This document shows, piece by piece, positions 25,670 to 33,358 of a stretch of 64,000 nt of DNA. A program made the position numbers and the translations under genes. The notes below the pieces were generated by a model. It was not told the DNA's origin. It did no database searches and saw only the letters and a program-made list of their open reading frames with translations. Within the stretch, counting starts at the first letter, position 1. The number at the start of each line of letters is the position of its first letter. Origin of the DNA: JANQRZ01 sp965214485 (lineage in GTDB: Bacteria > Bacteroidota > Rhodothermia > Rhodothermales > JANQRZ01); contig CBDCBW010000017.1 of the NCBI GenBank assembly GCA_965214485.1, forward strand, positions 434,001 through 498,000, in the 5' to 3' direction.

Positions 25670-25835
25670 CTAGTGCTACGACACCTCGATTCTGACAGGC
25701 TCTCGGCAGCCCGTGCGCCGCGCGTCGGCGTTGACCTCGTCGCCCGATGCGGTGCATCTAGCTCCTCGGTCGCCTTGACTCGCAGCACCCGAACACGCCG
25801 ATCTACCCGTCATTCTGCTCGTGTCGCAGCACTAG
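25670..25835. repeat. MITE-like element with CTAGTGCTRCGACAC ends
   Basis: About 166 bp bounded by inverted repeats CTAGTGCTACGACAC (left) and GTGTCGCAGCACTAG (right). Its right end, CGCCGATCTACCCGTCATTC continuing to the inverted repeat, is the reverse complement of the left end of the repeat at 61877. No open frame. Such ends resemble those of IS5/IS630-type elements, so it may be a non-autonomous derivative. Confidence 0.7.
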
Positions 25836-25996
25836 GCTGTGTCTGGATATTCAGTCTGGTGCCGAGCACGAGCAGAGGTCTTCGCTTCACAAGGCGCGCG
25901 AAGCAGCCGTAGCACCGCTACGGCGATGCAGCACCACGCTGTGAGCGAAGGCAGAGGCCGTGTGCAGGCCGGAAGTGGATTTTCCAAACACAGCCT
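25834..25996. repeat. MITE-like element, copy 2 of the 17568 family
   Basis: Inverted repeats AGGCTGTGTCTGGA (left) and TTCCAAACACAGCCT (right) enclose about 160 bp. In reverse complement the interior GTGGTGCTGCATCGCCGTAG and GCTGCTTCGCGCGCCTT matches the element at 17568-17727. It directly abuts the preceding element, so one has inserted at the end of the other. Confidence 0.72.
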
Positions 25997-26049
25997 AACA
26001 GCCAAGAGCTAACAGCCGAGAGCTAACAGCCCACTGCCCCTCCCGCACC

Positions 26050-27315
26050 ATGACCGATTCCGACGTCCGATTCGCTGCCAACGGCTCCGCCAACGGCGGC
26101 TCCACGGTCGCGCTCGCGCTCGCGGGCGGCGGGGCCGAGGGGGCGATCTACGAGATCGGCGCGCTGCGGGCGCTCGAAGAGGCCATCGAAGGGATCGACT
26201 TCACCCGCGTGCCGATCTACGTCGGCGTCTCGGCGGGGGCGCTGATCGGGGCCTGCCTCGCCAACGGCATCTCGACGGCGCAGCTCTGCCGCAGCGTGGT
26301 CCACGACGAGCCGGGCGAGCACCCGTTCCGCCCGGAGCTCTTCATGACCCCGGCCTACGGCGAGCTCGCGCGGCGCGGCCTCTCCGTCCCGAGGCACGTC
26401 GCCGAGGGGGTGACCGACTGGCTCTTCAAGCACGACTTCGAGGGCGGGCTCGTCACGGCGCTCGCTGGGCGGCTCGGGCGGGCGCTCCCGGTCGGGCTCT
26501 TCGACAACACGGGGATGCGGGACTACCTCCGCAAGGTGTTCGCGCTGAAGGGCCGGACGAACGACTTCCGCGCGCTCGCGGGGCACCTCACGATCGTCGC
26601 CTCGGACCTCAACTCGGGCGAGGCCGTCCGCTTCGGCGAGGCCGGCTTCGACCACGTCGGCATCGCCGAGGCCGTGCAGGCCTCGACCGCGCTGCCGGTG
26701 CTCTACCCGCCGGTCTCGATTGACGGGCGGGAGTACGTGGACGGCGTGCTGCTCAAGACGGTCCACGCCTCCGTCGCGCTCGACGCCGGGGCCGACCTCG
26801 TGCTCTGCGTCAACCCGATCGTGCCGGTCAACACGGCGCGGGCCGTCGAGCGCGGGATCATGCGGCGCGGCAAGCTCATCGACCGGGGGATGCCGGGCGT
26901 GCTCGCGCAGACGTTCCGCACGCTGATCCACTCGCGCCTCACGACCGGCATCGCGGCCTACGAGTCGCGCTACCCTGCGGACATTCTGCTCTTCGAGCCC
27001 AGCCGCGAGGACTACCAGATGTTCTTCACGAACGTATTTTCCTACGACTCGCGCAAGGCCGTCGTCGAGCACGCCTACCACGCGACGCTCGGCAGCCTCG
27101 CCGAGCGGCGGGCCGAGATCGCCCCGGTGCTCGAAGCGCACGGGCTCCGCCTGCGCCAGGCCGTGCTCGACGACCCCGCGCCGCGCCTGTGGGCCGGCGT
27201 CGGCCTCGACCTGATGGAGGAGCCGGCGCAGATCGACGAGTCGGACCGGGGGGCCCCCGTCGCGCGCACCCTCCGCGACGTGCTCGCCCGGCTCGACGCG
27301 GCGCTCGCCGCTTGA
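26050..27315 (+). CDS. Patatin-like phospholipase
   Basis: A 421-residue lipid acyl hydrolase with a Ser-Asp dyad. The oxyanion loop is LAGGGAEGAIYEIG near residue 25, the nucleophile elbow is GVSAGALIG near 59, and the catalytic Asp lies in the YVDGVLLKT segment (D-G) near 231. No signal peptide is seen, so it may act on the cytosolic membrane face or be exported otherwise. The C-terminal 150 residues are helical and specific to a bacterial subgroup. It precedes the MBOAT cluster in the same direction with a 51-nt gap and may belong to the same transcript. Confidence 0.9.
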   Translation: MTDSDVRFAANGSANGGSTVALALAGGGAEGAIYEIGALRALEEAIEGIDFTRVPIYVGVSAGALIGACLANGISTAQLCRSVVHDEPGEHPFRPELFMTPAYGELARRGLSVPRHVAEGVTDWLFKHDFEGGLVTALAGRLGRALPVGLFDNTGMRDYLRKVFALKGRTNDFRALAGHLTIVASDLNSGEAVRFGEAGFDHVGIAEAVQASTALPVLYPPVSIDGREYVDGVLLKTVHASVALDAGADLVLCVNPIVPVNTARAVERGIMRRGKLIDRGMPGVLAQTFRTLIHSRLTTGIAAYESRYPADILLFEPSREDYQMFFTNVFSYDSRKAVVEHAYHATLGSLAERRAEIAPVLEAHGLRLRQAVLDDPAPRLWAGVGLDLMEEPAQIDESDRGAPVARTLRDVLARLDAALAA

Positions 27316-27366
27316 GCCTGCTGCCGCCTCCGTTCGCCTCCTGCCACCCCTCGCTCCCCCTCGCGC

Positions 27367-28443
27367 ATGCCCCCGGCCCTCCGCGTGACGCTCAAGGCGC
27401 TGGCCTTCGCCGTGCTGCTCGGGCTCGCCCTCCTCGCCGTCAAGACGCAGGACGGCCCGGCGAACGTCTCGCCGGTGGGGTATAAGCTCGCCGCGCTCGA
27501 TCGGCTCCAGCCGGAGACGGTCTTCATCGGCTCGAGCCAGACCTACCGGCACGTCAACGCGGCGCTCTTCGACAGCCTCCGCGGCGGGACGAGCTACAAC
27601 CTTGGGCTCGAAGGGGCGTCGGCCCTCGAGGTGCACTACCTCGCCGAGCGGCTCCTCGAAGAGGCCCCGTACGTACAGCGGCTCGTCGTCGAGCTGCGGA
27701 CGGTGCTGCCTGCCGAGCTCGGCGCGGAGAACCGGCGGACGCGGCGGACCTACTACCACCACGACTTCCGCCGCGCGCGGCTCGGCGCGCGCGCCGCGCT
27801 GGCCTCCAAGCGCCCGCTCCCAGAACGGCTCCGCTTGGCGGCGGAGCGCTACGCCGTCGCGCTCGGCCGCTACGCCCTGCTCGGGCAGGGGGGGGACTTG
27901 TTCGAGGGGCCGGTGCAGCCGTACGCCCCGCTCCCGCCGTTGGACCGCCAGGGGTACCTCGCGCTCGAGGACGAGGCCGCCCTCGCCGCGCACTACCGCG
28001 CCACCCTGCGGCCGGCGAAGCTGGCCGAGGTGGACGAGCGCATCGCTCGCGTCCGCGCCCGGCACCGCGCCTTCGGCTCCGAGCGGATGCAGGCGCGCTT
28101 TGCCCGAGGGGTGGCGCGGCTCAGCGGGCGCGAGCGCGTCGAGCCCAGCCGGCTCGACGCCTTCGTGGCGGACGTCTGGGTGGCGCTCCACCGGCGTGCC
28201 GAGGCGCGGGGGGTGGCGCTCTACTTCGTCGAGCAGGTCGGGCAGCCGCACACGATGGGGGTCGCCCGCCTGCTCGGCGAGCGGCTGCCGCCGGGCCAGC
28301 TCCTCGTCCTCAACGACCCCAACCGCTACCCCTCGCTCGTCGCTTCCACCTTCTGGTTCGACAAGGGCCACCTCAGCAAACGGGGCGCGCGCGAGGTCAC
28401 CGGCCTGCTCGCCGAGCTCCTCCCGCCCGGCCCCACACCCTAG
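27367..28443 (+). CDS. Membrane-anchored SGNH-like protein, partner 1 of the MBOAT acyltransferase
   Basis: A 358-residue protein with an N-terminal membrane anchor (LKALAFAVLLGLALLAV) and a periplasmic SGNH-hydrolase-like domain. Block I is in VFIGSSQTYRHVNAALFD (a GSS in place of GDS, near residue 55); the last block, FWFDKGHLSKRGA near the C-terminus, gives the Asp-x-x-His pair. This resembles the AlgX/AlgJ type partners that take an acyl group from an MBOAT protein and pass it to a polysaccharide. It is 31% or so identical by eye in its motifs to the gene at 30027 (PYKL/GYKLAALDRL, YYHHDFRRARLGA), so the two are paralogues flanking the MBOAT gene. Confidence 0.78.
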   Translation: MPPALRVTLKALAFAVLLGLALLAVKTQDGPANVSPVGYKLAALDRLQPETVFIGSSQTYRHVNAALFDSLRGGTSYNLGLEGASALEVHYLAERLLEEAPYVQRLVVELRTVLPAELGAENRRTRRTYYHHDFRRARLGARAALASKRPLPERLRLAAERYAVALGRYALLGQGGDLFEGPVQPYAPLPPLDRQGYLALEDEAALAAHYRATLRPAKLAEVDERIARVRARHRAFGSERMQARFARGVARLSGRERVEPSRLDAFVADVWVALHRRAEARGVALYFVEQVGQPHTMGVARLLGERLPPGQLLVLNDPNRYPSLVASTFWFDKGHLSKRGAREVTGLLAELLPPGPTP

Positions 28444-28470
28444 CGCCCCACACCCTAGCATCGACGCGCC

Positions 28471-29976
28471 GTGCTGTTCAACTCGCTGGCCTTCCTCGTC
28501 TTCTTCCCGGTCGTCGTCGGCCTCTACTTCGCCCTCGCCCCGCACCGCCGCTGGATGCTTCTCCTGGCGGCGAGCTACTTCCTCTACGGCTGGTGGCGCG
28601 TCGACTACCTCGCGCTGATCGTCTTCTCGACGCTCGTCGACTACGGCGCGGCCCTCGCCATGGGCCGGCGCCGGAGCCCGGCCGCGCGCCGGCCCTTCCT
28701 GGTGCTGAGCCTGGCGAGCAACCTCGGGCTGCTCTTCGCCTTCAAGTACCTCGGGCTCTTCACGAGCACCGCGCAGCGCTTCGTCGCGGTGGCCGGCGGG
28801 GACTTCTCGGTGCCGGTGCTGGAGCTGCTCTTGCCGGTGGGCATCTCGTTCTACACGTTCCAGACGCTGGCCTACACGATCGACGTGTACCGCGGGCGTC
28901 AGGAGCCGGAGCGCCACCTCGGCATCTTCGCGCTGTACGTGAGCTTCTTCCCGCAGCTGGTCGCCGGTCCGATCGAGCGGAGCCAGCACCTGCTGCCGCA
29001 GTTCCGGGAGCGCTACGGGCTCGACGAGGCCCGGGTGGCGTCGGGGTTCCGGGTGATGCTCTGGGGGTTCTTCATCAAGTGCGTCGTCGCCGACCGCCTC
29101 GCCCCCTACGTGGACCTCGTCTACAACGACCCCTCGGGCTTCTCCGGCCTCGCGGTGTGGGCGGCGACCTACGCCTTCACCTTCCAGATCTACGGCGACT
29201 TCGCGGGCTACAGCCTGATCGCGATCGGCTCGGCGCGCGTGATGGGCTACGACCTGATGGACAACTTCCACCGGCCCTACTTCTCAAAGTCGATCTCGGA
29301 GTTTTGGCGGCGGTGGCACATCAGCCTGTCGACGTGGTTCCGGGACTACCTCTACATCCCGCTCGGCGGCAACCGGGTGGCGCGCTGGCGGTGGTACGTC
29401 AACATGATGGTGGTCTTCGCGGTGAGCGGGCTGTGGCACGGGGCGGCGTGGACGTTCGTCGTGTGGGGCGTGCTCCACGGCGGCTACCTCGCCCTCGGTG
29501 CGGCGACGGGCGACTTCCGGGACCGGCTGTGGGCGCGCGCCGAGACGGCGTACCGGCGCGGCGCGCAGCGGGGCGAGGTCGTCGAGCGCATGGGGGTGCC
29601 CGACCCGCCGGGCGGAGCGCTCCGGCGCTGGGGGCAACTGTTCCTCACCTTCCACCTCGTCGTGCTGGCGTGGGTGTTCTTCCGCGCCGAAAGCCTCCGG
29701 GGGGCGCTCTCCCTCGTCAAGCGCGCCTTCGAGGTGGTGCCCGGCACGCACGCCTCGCCGCTCCTGCCCGGCTTCACGGGCGTAGACATGACCATCACGG
29801 CGCTCGCCGTCTGCACCCTCGTCGCCGTGGACCTCCTGGAGCGCCGCCGCTCGCTCGCCGACCGGCTCGGGGCGCTCGCGTGGCCGGTGCGCTGGGGGCT
29901 GTACGTGGTGCTCGGCGCGGTCATCGTCCTCTTCGGCAACTACGGCGAGACGACGTTCATCTACTTTCAGTTCTGA
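28471..29976 (+). CDS. MBOAT family O-acyltransferase (AlgI/DltB-like)
   Basis: A 501-residue polytopic inner-membrane protein with about ten or more hydrophobic segments. Family marks are FNSLAFLVFFPVVVGLYFAL at the start, FPQLVAGPIERSQHLLPQF, the cytosolic FWRRWHISLSTWFRDYLYIP loop followed by LGGNR, and GLWHGAAWTFVVWGVLHGGY with the invariant His. It moves acyl groups across the membrane for O-acylation of an exported polymer. The start is GTG 28471, 27 nt after the preceding gene; all homologues start MLFNS-like. The acceptor is unknown; surface polysaccharide is most likely. Confidence 0.93.
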   Translation: MLFNSLAFLVFFPVVVGLYFALAPHRRWMLLLAASYFLYGWWRVDYLALIVFSTLVDYGAALAMGRRRSPAARRPFLVLSLASNLGLLFAFKYLGLFTSTAQRFVAVAGGDFSVPVLELLLPVGISFYTFQTLAYTIDVYRGRQEPERHLGIFALYVSFFPQLVAGPIERSQHLLPQFRERYGLDEARVASGFRVMLWGFFIKCVVADRLAPYVDLVYNDPSGFSGLAVWAATYAFTFQIYGDFAGYSLIAIGSARVMGYDLMDNFHRPYFSKSISEFWRRWHISLSTWFRDYLYIPLGGNRVARWRWYVNMMVVFAVSGLWHGAAWTFVVWGVLHGGYLALGAATGDFRDRLWARAETAYRRGAQRGEVVERMGVPDPPGGALRRWGQLFLTFHLVVLAWVFFRAESLRGALSLVKRAFEVVPGTHASPLLPGFTGVDMTITALAVCTLVAVDLLERRRSLADRLGALAWPVRWGLYVVLGAVIVLFGNYGETTFIYFQF

Positions 29977-30026
29977 CATCCGGTAGGTCCGGTTCTGACG
30001 TCCGGTCCCAGCTCTCCGCCCTCCCC

Positions 30027-31079
30027 ATGCCGAAGGTCTTTGCCAAAGCGCTCGTTTTCGTGGTAGCCCTGGCCGCCGTCCTGCTGGGCGTGCAGCGTCA
30101 GGACCGCCTGCAGGACATCCCGTTCGCGAGCTATAAGCTCAACCAGATCGAGCGGCTCGAGCCCGACCTGGTGTTCTTGGGCACGAGCCGGACCCACCGG
30201 CACGTCGATGCGCCGCGCTTCGACCGGCTGCGCGGGAGCGGGCCGAGCTACAACTTCGGCATCATCGGGGCTCGGGCGTTGGAGCTTCACTACCTCGCCG
30301 AGCGGCTCATCGACCTCCCCTACCTAGACACGCTAGTCGTCGAGCTGCGGATGCCCACGCAGCCCACCGGGCGCCGGGCGGAGAATGCCGACTCGCGGCG
30401 CGCGTACTACCACCACGACCTGCGCCGGGCACGGCTCGGGGCGGCCATCGCCCTGGCGCGGCCGGTGCCGAAGTGGAAGCGCTGGCACGAGGCCCTCTTC
30501 CGGTACAAGCTGGCGCTGAAGCACTATTCCTTCGTCGGGCAGGGCGAGCGGCTCTTCATCACGCCCGAGCAGGATTTCGAGCCGCTCCTCGCAGCCGAGA
30601 CCCAGGGCTTCGTGGCCCTCGACGGCGCGGCGCGGCGGCTGCGGCAGCTCGCTCCGGCAGCGGAGGCGGAGCGCGCGAAGCTGGCGTCGCTGGTCGAAGA
30701 GGCCAGCCGGCGGCAGCGGGCGTTTCGCGCCCCGGCGAGCCAGAAGGAGTTCGCCGCGCGCGTCGCTGCCATCCGCGCACGCGGCACCGCGCGGCCCAGC
30801 CCCCTCGACGAGGTCCTCGCCGACCTCTGGCTCGGCCTGTACCGCCGCGCCGCCGAGCGCGGGGTCGCGCTCTACTTCGTGGAACAGGTCGGAGAGCTCG
30901 ACATGATGGGCGTCATGGCGGCGCTCGAAGAGCGGCTCCCGCCCGGGCGCGTCATCATCCTGAACGACGCCGAGCGCTACCCAGAGATATTCGACCCCGC
31001 TTACTGGTTCGACCTCGGCCACCTGAACGCGGACGGGGCGGCGTGGCTCACGGACCGCCTGGCCGAGCAGCTCCCCTAG
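30027..31079 (+). CDS. Membrane-anchored SGNH-like protein, partner 2 of the MBOAT acyltransferase
   Basis: A 350-residue paralogue of the gene at 27367, with an N-terminal anchor (KALVFVVALAAVLLGV), block I VFLGTSRTHRHVDAPRFD, a conserved YYHHDLRRARLGAAIAL segment and the C-terminal YWFDLGHLNADGAAWL with Asp and His. It follows the MBOAT gene by 50 nt. Having two different acceptor-side partners for one MBOAT could allow two substrates or a two-step relay. The ATG was chosen because it is the first that yields a membrane anchor. Confidence 0.78.
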   Translation: MPKVFAKALVFVVALAAVLLGVQRQDRLQDIPFASYKLNQIERLEPDLVFLGTSRTHRHVDAPRFDRLRGSGPSYNFGIIGARALELHYLAERLIDLPYLDTLVVELRMPTQPTGRRAENADSRRAYYHHDLRRARLGAAIALARPVPKWKRWHEALFRYKLALKHYSFVGQGERLFITPEQDFEPLLAAETQGFVALDGAARRLRQLAPAAEAERAKLASLVEEASRRQRAFRAPASQKEFAARVAAIRARGTARPSPLDEVLADLWLGLYRRAAERGVALYFVEQVGELDMMGVMAALEERLPPGRVIILNDAERYPEIFDPAYWFDLGHLNADGAAWLTDRLAEQLP

Positions 31080-31080
31080 T

Positions 31081-31255
31081 GCCTCGGCAGGCGGTCTGCT
31101 GCTTTCTGAACCGGAGACGCCTCGTGCGGAGCGAGCGACGGCATCGAGGGAACCGGAGGCCTGGAGGGAATGGGAGGAGTGGAGGGAAGAGAGATGGCCC
31201 CGCCCCCCTTCGTCCCTCGATGCCCTCCACGCCGTCCCGAACCGCAGAAGACCCC
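31081..31255. repeat. Dispersed repeat, copy 2 (inverse of 21619-21809)
   Basis: GCCTCGGCAGGCGGTCTGCT continuing GCTTTCTGAACCGGAGACGC matches, in reverse complement, the segment at 21743-21809, and the far end GACGGCGTGGAGGGCAT (reverse) matches 21637-21655. The purine-rich middle (GGAGGGAATGGGAGGAGTGG) corresponds to the tandem repeat of copy 1 but is not itself a clean tandem array. Confidence 0.72.
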
Positions 31256-31261
31256 TTGGCA

Positions 31262-31430
31262 CTAGGCTCTGTCACGTAGGTCGGTCCGTCGGCGAGCGAG
31301 AGACTCTGGAGGGACCCGGCCAGGCGTCCGACAAGCCAGATGCCGTAGCATCGGGCGAGGAGGACAACGCCGCAGGGCGCTTCAGGGGCCTCGCCGAGCC
31401 AGGACCCGGATTAACGGGACGGGGCCTAGG
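31262..31430. repeat. Dispersed repeat R3 (near-identical to 61911-62051)
   Basis: From TCGGCGAGCGAGAGACTCTG (31289) to GACGGGGCCTAG about 140 bp match the stretch at 61911-62051 with about three mismatches by eye. The element begins with CTAG and ends with CCTAG, but the first 27 bp differ between the two copies. No open frame is conserved. Strong sequence identity suggests recent copying. Confidence 0.8.
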
Positions 31431-31500
31431 CCGGGGAGTTTCCGCAGGCCGGGGGGAGGGGTCGCCTAGCGCCGTAGTCCTTTGCTCGAAAGCGGACCCC

Positions 31501-31626
31501 CCGCTTTCGCTGCCATCGCTCCCGCTTTCGCTGCCATCGCTCCCGCTTTCGCTGCCATCGCTCCCGCTTTCGCTGCCATCGCTCCCGCTTTCGCTGCCAT
31601 CGCTCCCGCTTTCGCTGCCATCGCTC
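31501..31626. repeat. 21-bp tandem repeat, six copies
   Basis: Unit CCGCTTTCGCTGCCATCGCT plus C, six perfect or near-perfect head-to-tail copies, ending at the left edge of multi-hairpin repeat copy 4. Because 21 is a multiple of three it stays open in several frames (Ala-rich heptads) but no start, stop context or neighbour suggests translation. The rest of the gap (31431-31500 and 31733-31791) shows nothing more. Confidence 0.9.
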
Positions 31627-31732
31627 CGCTCCGAGCAGCGGAAGCTGTCCCCCTCAAACGAGGGGGACAGGTCGTCGGCCCGTTGAGCGCAGGGACTCGT
31701 CCCGGAGCGAGGGGCTGACGGCCGGGGGGTCC
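31627..31732. repeat. Multi-hairpin repeat element, copy 4
   Basis: Central stem CTGTCCCCCTC/GAGGGGGACAG (31645-31670) with a right hairpin whose loop GAGCGCAGGGACTCG and TCCCGGAGCGA is almost that of copy 2, closed by GTCGTCGGCC/GGCTGACGGCC-like arms and followed by GGGGGGTC. The left arm is replaced or extended by the 21-bp tandem repeat. Confidence 0.8.
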
Positions 31733-31791
31733 GCCCACGAGCGGCGGTCTTGCACTCTAGGCAATCGCGCGCGGAGCAAACGGATGTGGTG

Positions 31792-32721
31792 TCAGGCGAG
31801 TTGAGCCGGCGGGGCGGCCCGCTCGGCCCGGCCCAGCGCCGAGGCGGCGAGCAGGACCAGCCCGATCCAGATCAGGTCCGTCAAGAGCAGATGCACGAGC
31901 TGCAGCTCCACCGGAGCCATCAGCCGGACGTTCACGAGCCCGACGACGAGCTGCGTGAGGTAGAGGCTCGCCACGCCGAGGGCGAAGAGGTGCGCCTGCG
32001 GCCGGTCGGCGCGGCGGACGAGCACGGTGGAGGCGGCGACGCCGACGCCGACGAGGAGCGCCAGCAGCGGGTGGTAGAGTCGCAGCCCGACGAGCGCCGC
32101 CACCACCGGGTCGCTCGCCGGGTCGATGCCGCCGCCGATCGTCAGGGTGTCGCCGAGCGCCGTGACGGCCCCGCTCGCGCCGAGGACGAAGACTCCGGCT
32201 AGGGTGCCGCCGAGCGCCGTGCCGAGCGCGCCCTGACCCCGGAAGCGGGGGACGCTGCCGCCGCTCGCCCACCACGCCGTGAGCGTCAGCGCCGCCAGCA
32301 GGAGGAACGTGTTCAGGAGGTGCGCCGCGATCACCCACCCGCGCAGCACCGAGACGTTGTACGCGACGAGCTCGAGCTTGACGAGGGCCATCCCGATGAG
32401 CGCCTCCGTCCCCATCAGCGCCACCGACCACGCCGCGCCCTTCCGCACGGGCGAGCCCTTCGGGAACGCGCGCAAGGCCCACACGCCCAGCCCCAGCGCG
32501 AGCAGTCCGGCCAGCCCGCTCGTCAGCCGGTGCCCGAACTCGACGAGCGTGGCGACGGACTCGGCGCGCGGGATGACCTCGCCGTTGCACAGCGGCCAGT
32601 GGGCGCCGCAGCCCGCGCCCGCGCCCGTCGCCCGGACGTACCCGCCCCACAGGATCACGAGGACGGTGTAGGCGAGGAGCGCCCAGGCGTAGGCGGCGAA
32701 GCGGCGGGAGGGAGCAGGCAT
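31792..32721 (-). CDS. ctaA: Heme A synthase (COX15/CtaA family)
   Basis: A 309-residue inner-membrane protein with eight hydrophobic segments that converts heme O to heme A for aa3-type cytochrome oxidases. The N-terminal half has WGGYVRATGAGAGCGAHWPL with the periplasmic Cys, followed by CNGEVIP and the heme-ligand EFGHRLTSGLAG; further His residues lie in VIAAHLLNTF, GLRLYHPLLALL and LQLVHLLLTDL. ATG 32721 places the first membrane segment directly after the start; a 31-residue upstream extension in frame is Pro-rich and unlikely. No cytochrome oxidase genes adjoin it in this window. Confidence 0.92.
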   Translation of the reverse strand: MPAPSRRFAAYAWALLAYTVLVILWGGYVRATGAGAGCGAHWPLCNGEVIPRAESVATLVEFGHRLTSGLAGLLALGLGVWALRAFPKGSPVRKGAAWSVALMGTEALIGMALVKLELVAYNVSVLRGWVIAAHLLNTFLLLAALTLTAWWASGGSVPRFRGQGALGTALGGTLAGVFVLGASGAVTALGDTLTIGGGIDPASDPVVAALVGLRLYHPLLALLVGVGVAASTVLVRRADRPQAHLFALGVASLYLTQLVVGLVNVRLMAPVELQLVHLLLTDLIWIGLVLLAASALGRAERAAPPAQLA

Positions 32722-32912
32722 CGGATCGGGGGCTTGCACCGGAAAAGGCGCGCGCCGAGGTTCGGTTCCAGCTTCGGCGGGATTTGGAGGACCGACGACA
32801 GGCGAGGCCGGCAAAGGCTACCGATGTGCTCTGGTGTGCTCTGTGTTGTGCTCCGTGCCCGTAGATCCCACGTGATCGCCCCGGTCGGGAGTGGCGACTC
32901 GTCCGCCGTCCA

Positions 32913-33065
32913 CCTTTCTCGAAAAGGGGCGGCCTCGACGTCGCCATTGAGGCGCTGCGCGACTACCGCTGGAGCGACGGCTTCGACGCTGACGCGCTCT
33001 GGTGCTTCGTTAAGGTCTGCTGCGTCTCGACGGTCATCCGTCCGTATCTGGAGGCGGTAGCATGA
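32913..33065 (+). pseudogene. C-terminal remnant of an AbiEi-type antitoxin
   Basis: The frame ending at TGA 33063-33065 encodes PFSKRGGLDVAIEALRDYRW, SDGFDADALWCFVKVCCVST and VIRPYLEAVA. The GLDVAIEALRD and VIRPYLEA elements are those of the AbiEi (type IV toxin-antitoxin) C-terminal domain. The N-terminal winged-helix part is absent; nothing upstream in 32722-32912 is recognised. The stop overlaps the start of the AbiEii-like relic by ATGA, as in intact operons. Confidence 0.7.
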
Positions 33066-33304
33066 GCACGGAGCCGAGCAAGTCCGCCTTGGTCCGCCGG
33101 CGGCTCCTGGGCCGCGCGCGGGTCGGGGACGAGGACTCCCAGGCGCTCCTCACGCGCTACGTGCCGGAGTGCTTCCTCTACCGGCTGGGGCAGTCGGCAC
33201 ACCGCGGTTCAACACCGTCCCCACGACAGCGCCGGAGTGTGCTCAGCCTGGAGAAGTGTGCTCAGCCTGGAGAAAGGGGGCCGACCGACTCGAAGAACCT
33301 CTGA
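33062..33304 (+). pseudogene. N-terminal remnant of an AbiEii-type nucleotidyltransferase toxin
   Basis: MSTEPSKSALVRRRLLGRAR followed by VGDEDSQALLTRYVPECFLY and RLGQSAHR matches the N-terminus of the AbiEii/AbiGii toxin family (RLLxxAxxxGEDFQxLLTRYAxERFLYRLxxSxHR). After residue about 48 similarity ends; the nucleotidyltransferase core that should follow (LKGAM...) is missing and the frame runs on for about 30 unrelated residues. GTGCTCAGCCTGGAGAA occurs twice in tandem at 33239 and 33257. Confidence 0.7.
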
Positions 33305-33327
33305 TCGGGCCGTGCATAAGGGTCCAC

Positions 33328-33358
33328 GTTACCACGTAACCCCTGACTTGTTACCACG
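33328..33358 (+). promoter_or_regulatory. Candidate antitoxin operator
   Basis: The palindrome GTTACCACGTAAC (33328-33340) and a half site GTTACCACG (33350-33358) lie directly before the antitoxin ATG at 33359, with starts spaced 22 bp, two helical turns. This is the usual position for autoregulation by a TA antitoxin. Confidence 0.55.

Noticed and set aside
26023..29271. A 1082-codon open frame on the minus strand
   Set aside because: It lies antisense to the patatin, SGNH-like and MBOAT genes, has Arg/Glu/Gly-rich low-information composition and no family motif; long antisense frames are expected at this GC content.
31501..31626. CRISPR array
   Set aside because: Units are contiguous 21-bp tandem copies without spacers, and no cas gene is in the window. 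No other CRISPR-like array was seen.
31482..31718. Ala-rich heptad-repeat protein (AFAAIAP units)
   Set aside because: The frame is produced by the 21-bp tandem repeat and runs into the multi-hairpin element; no credible start context or homologous protein feature.
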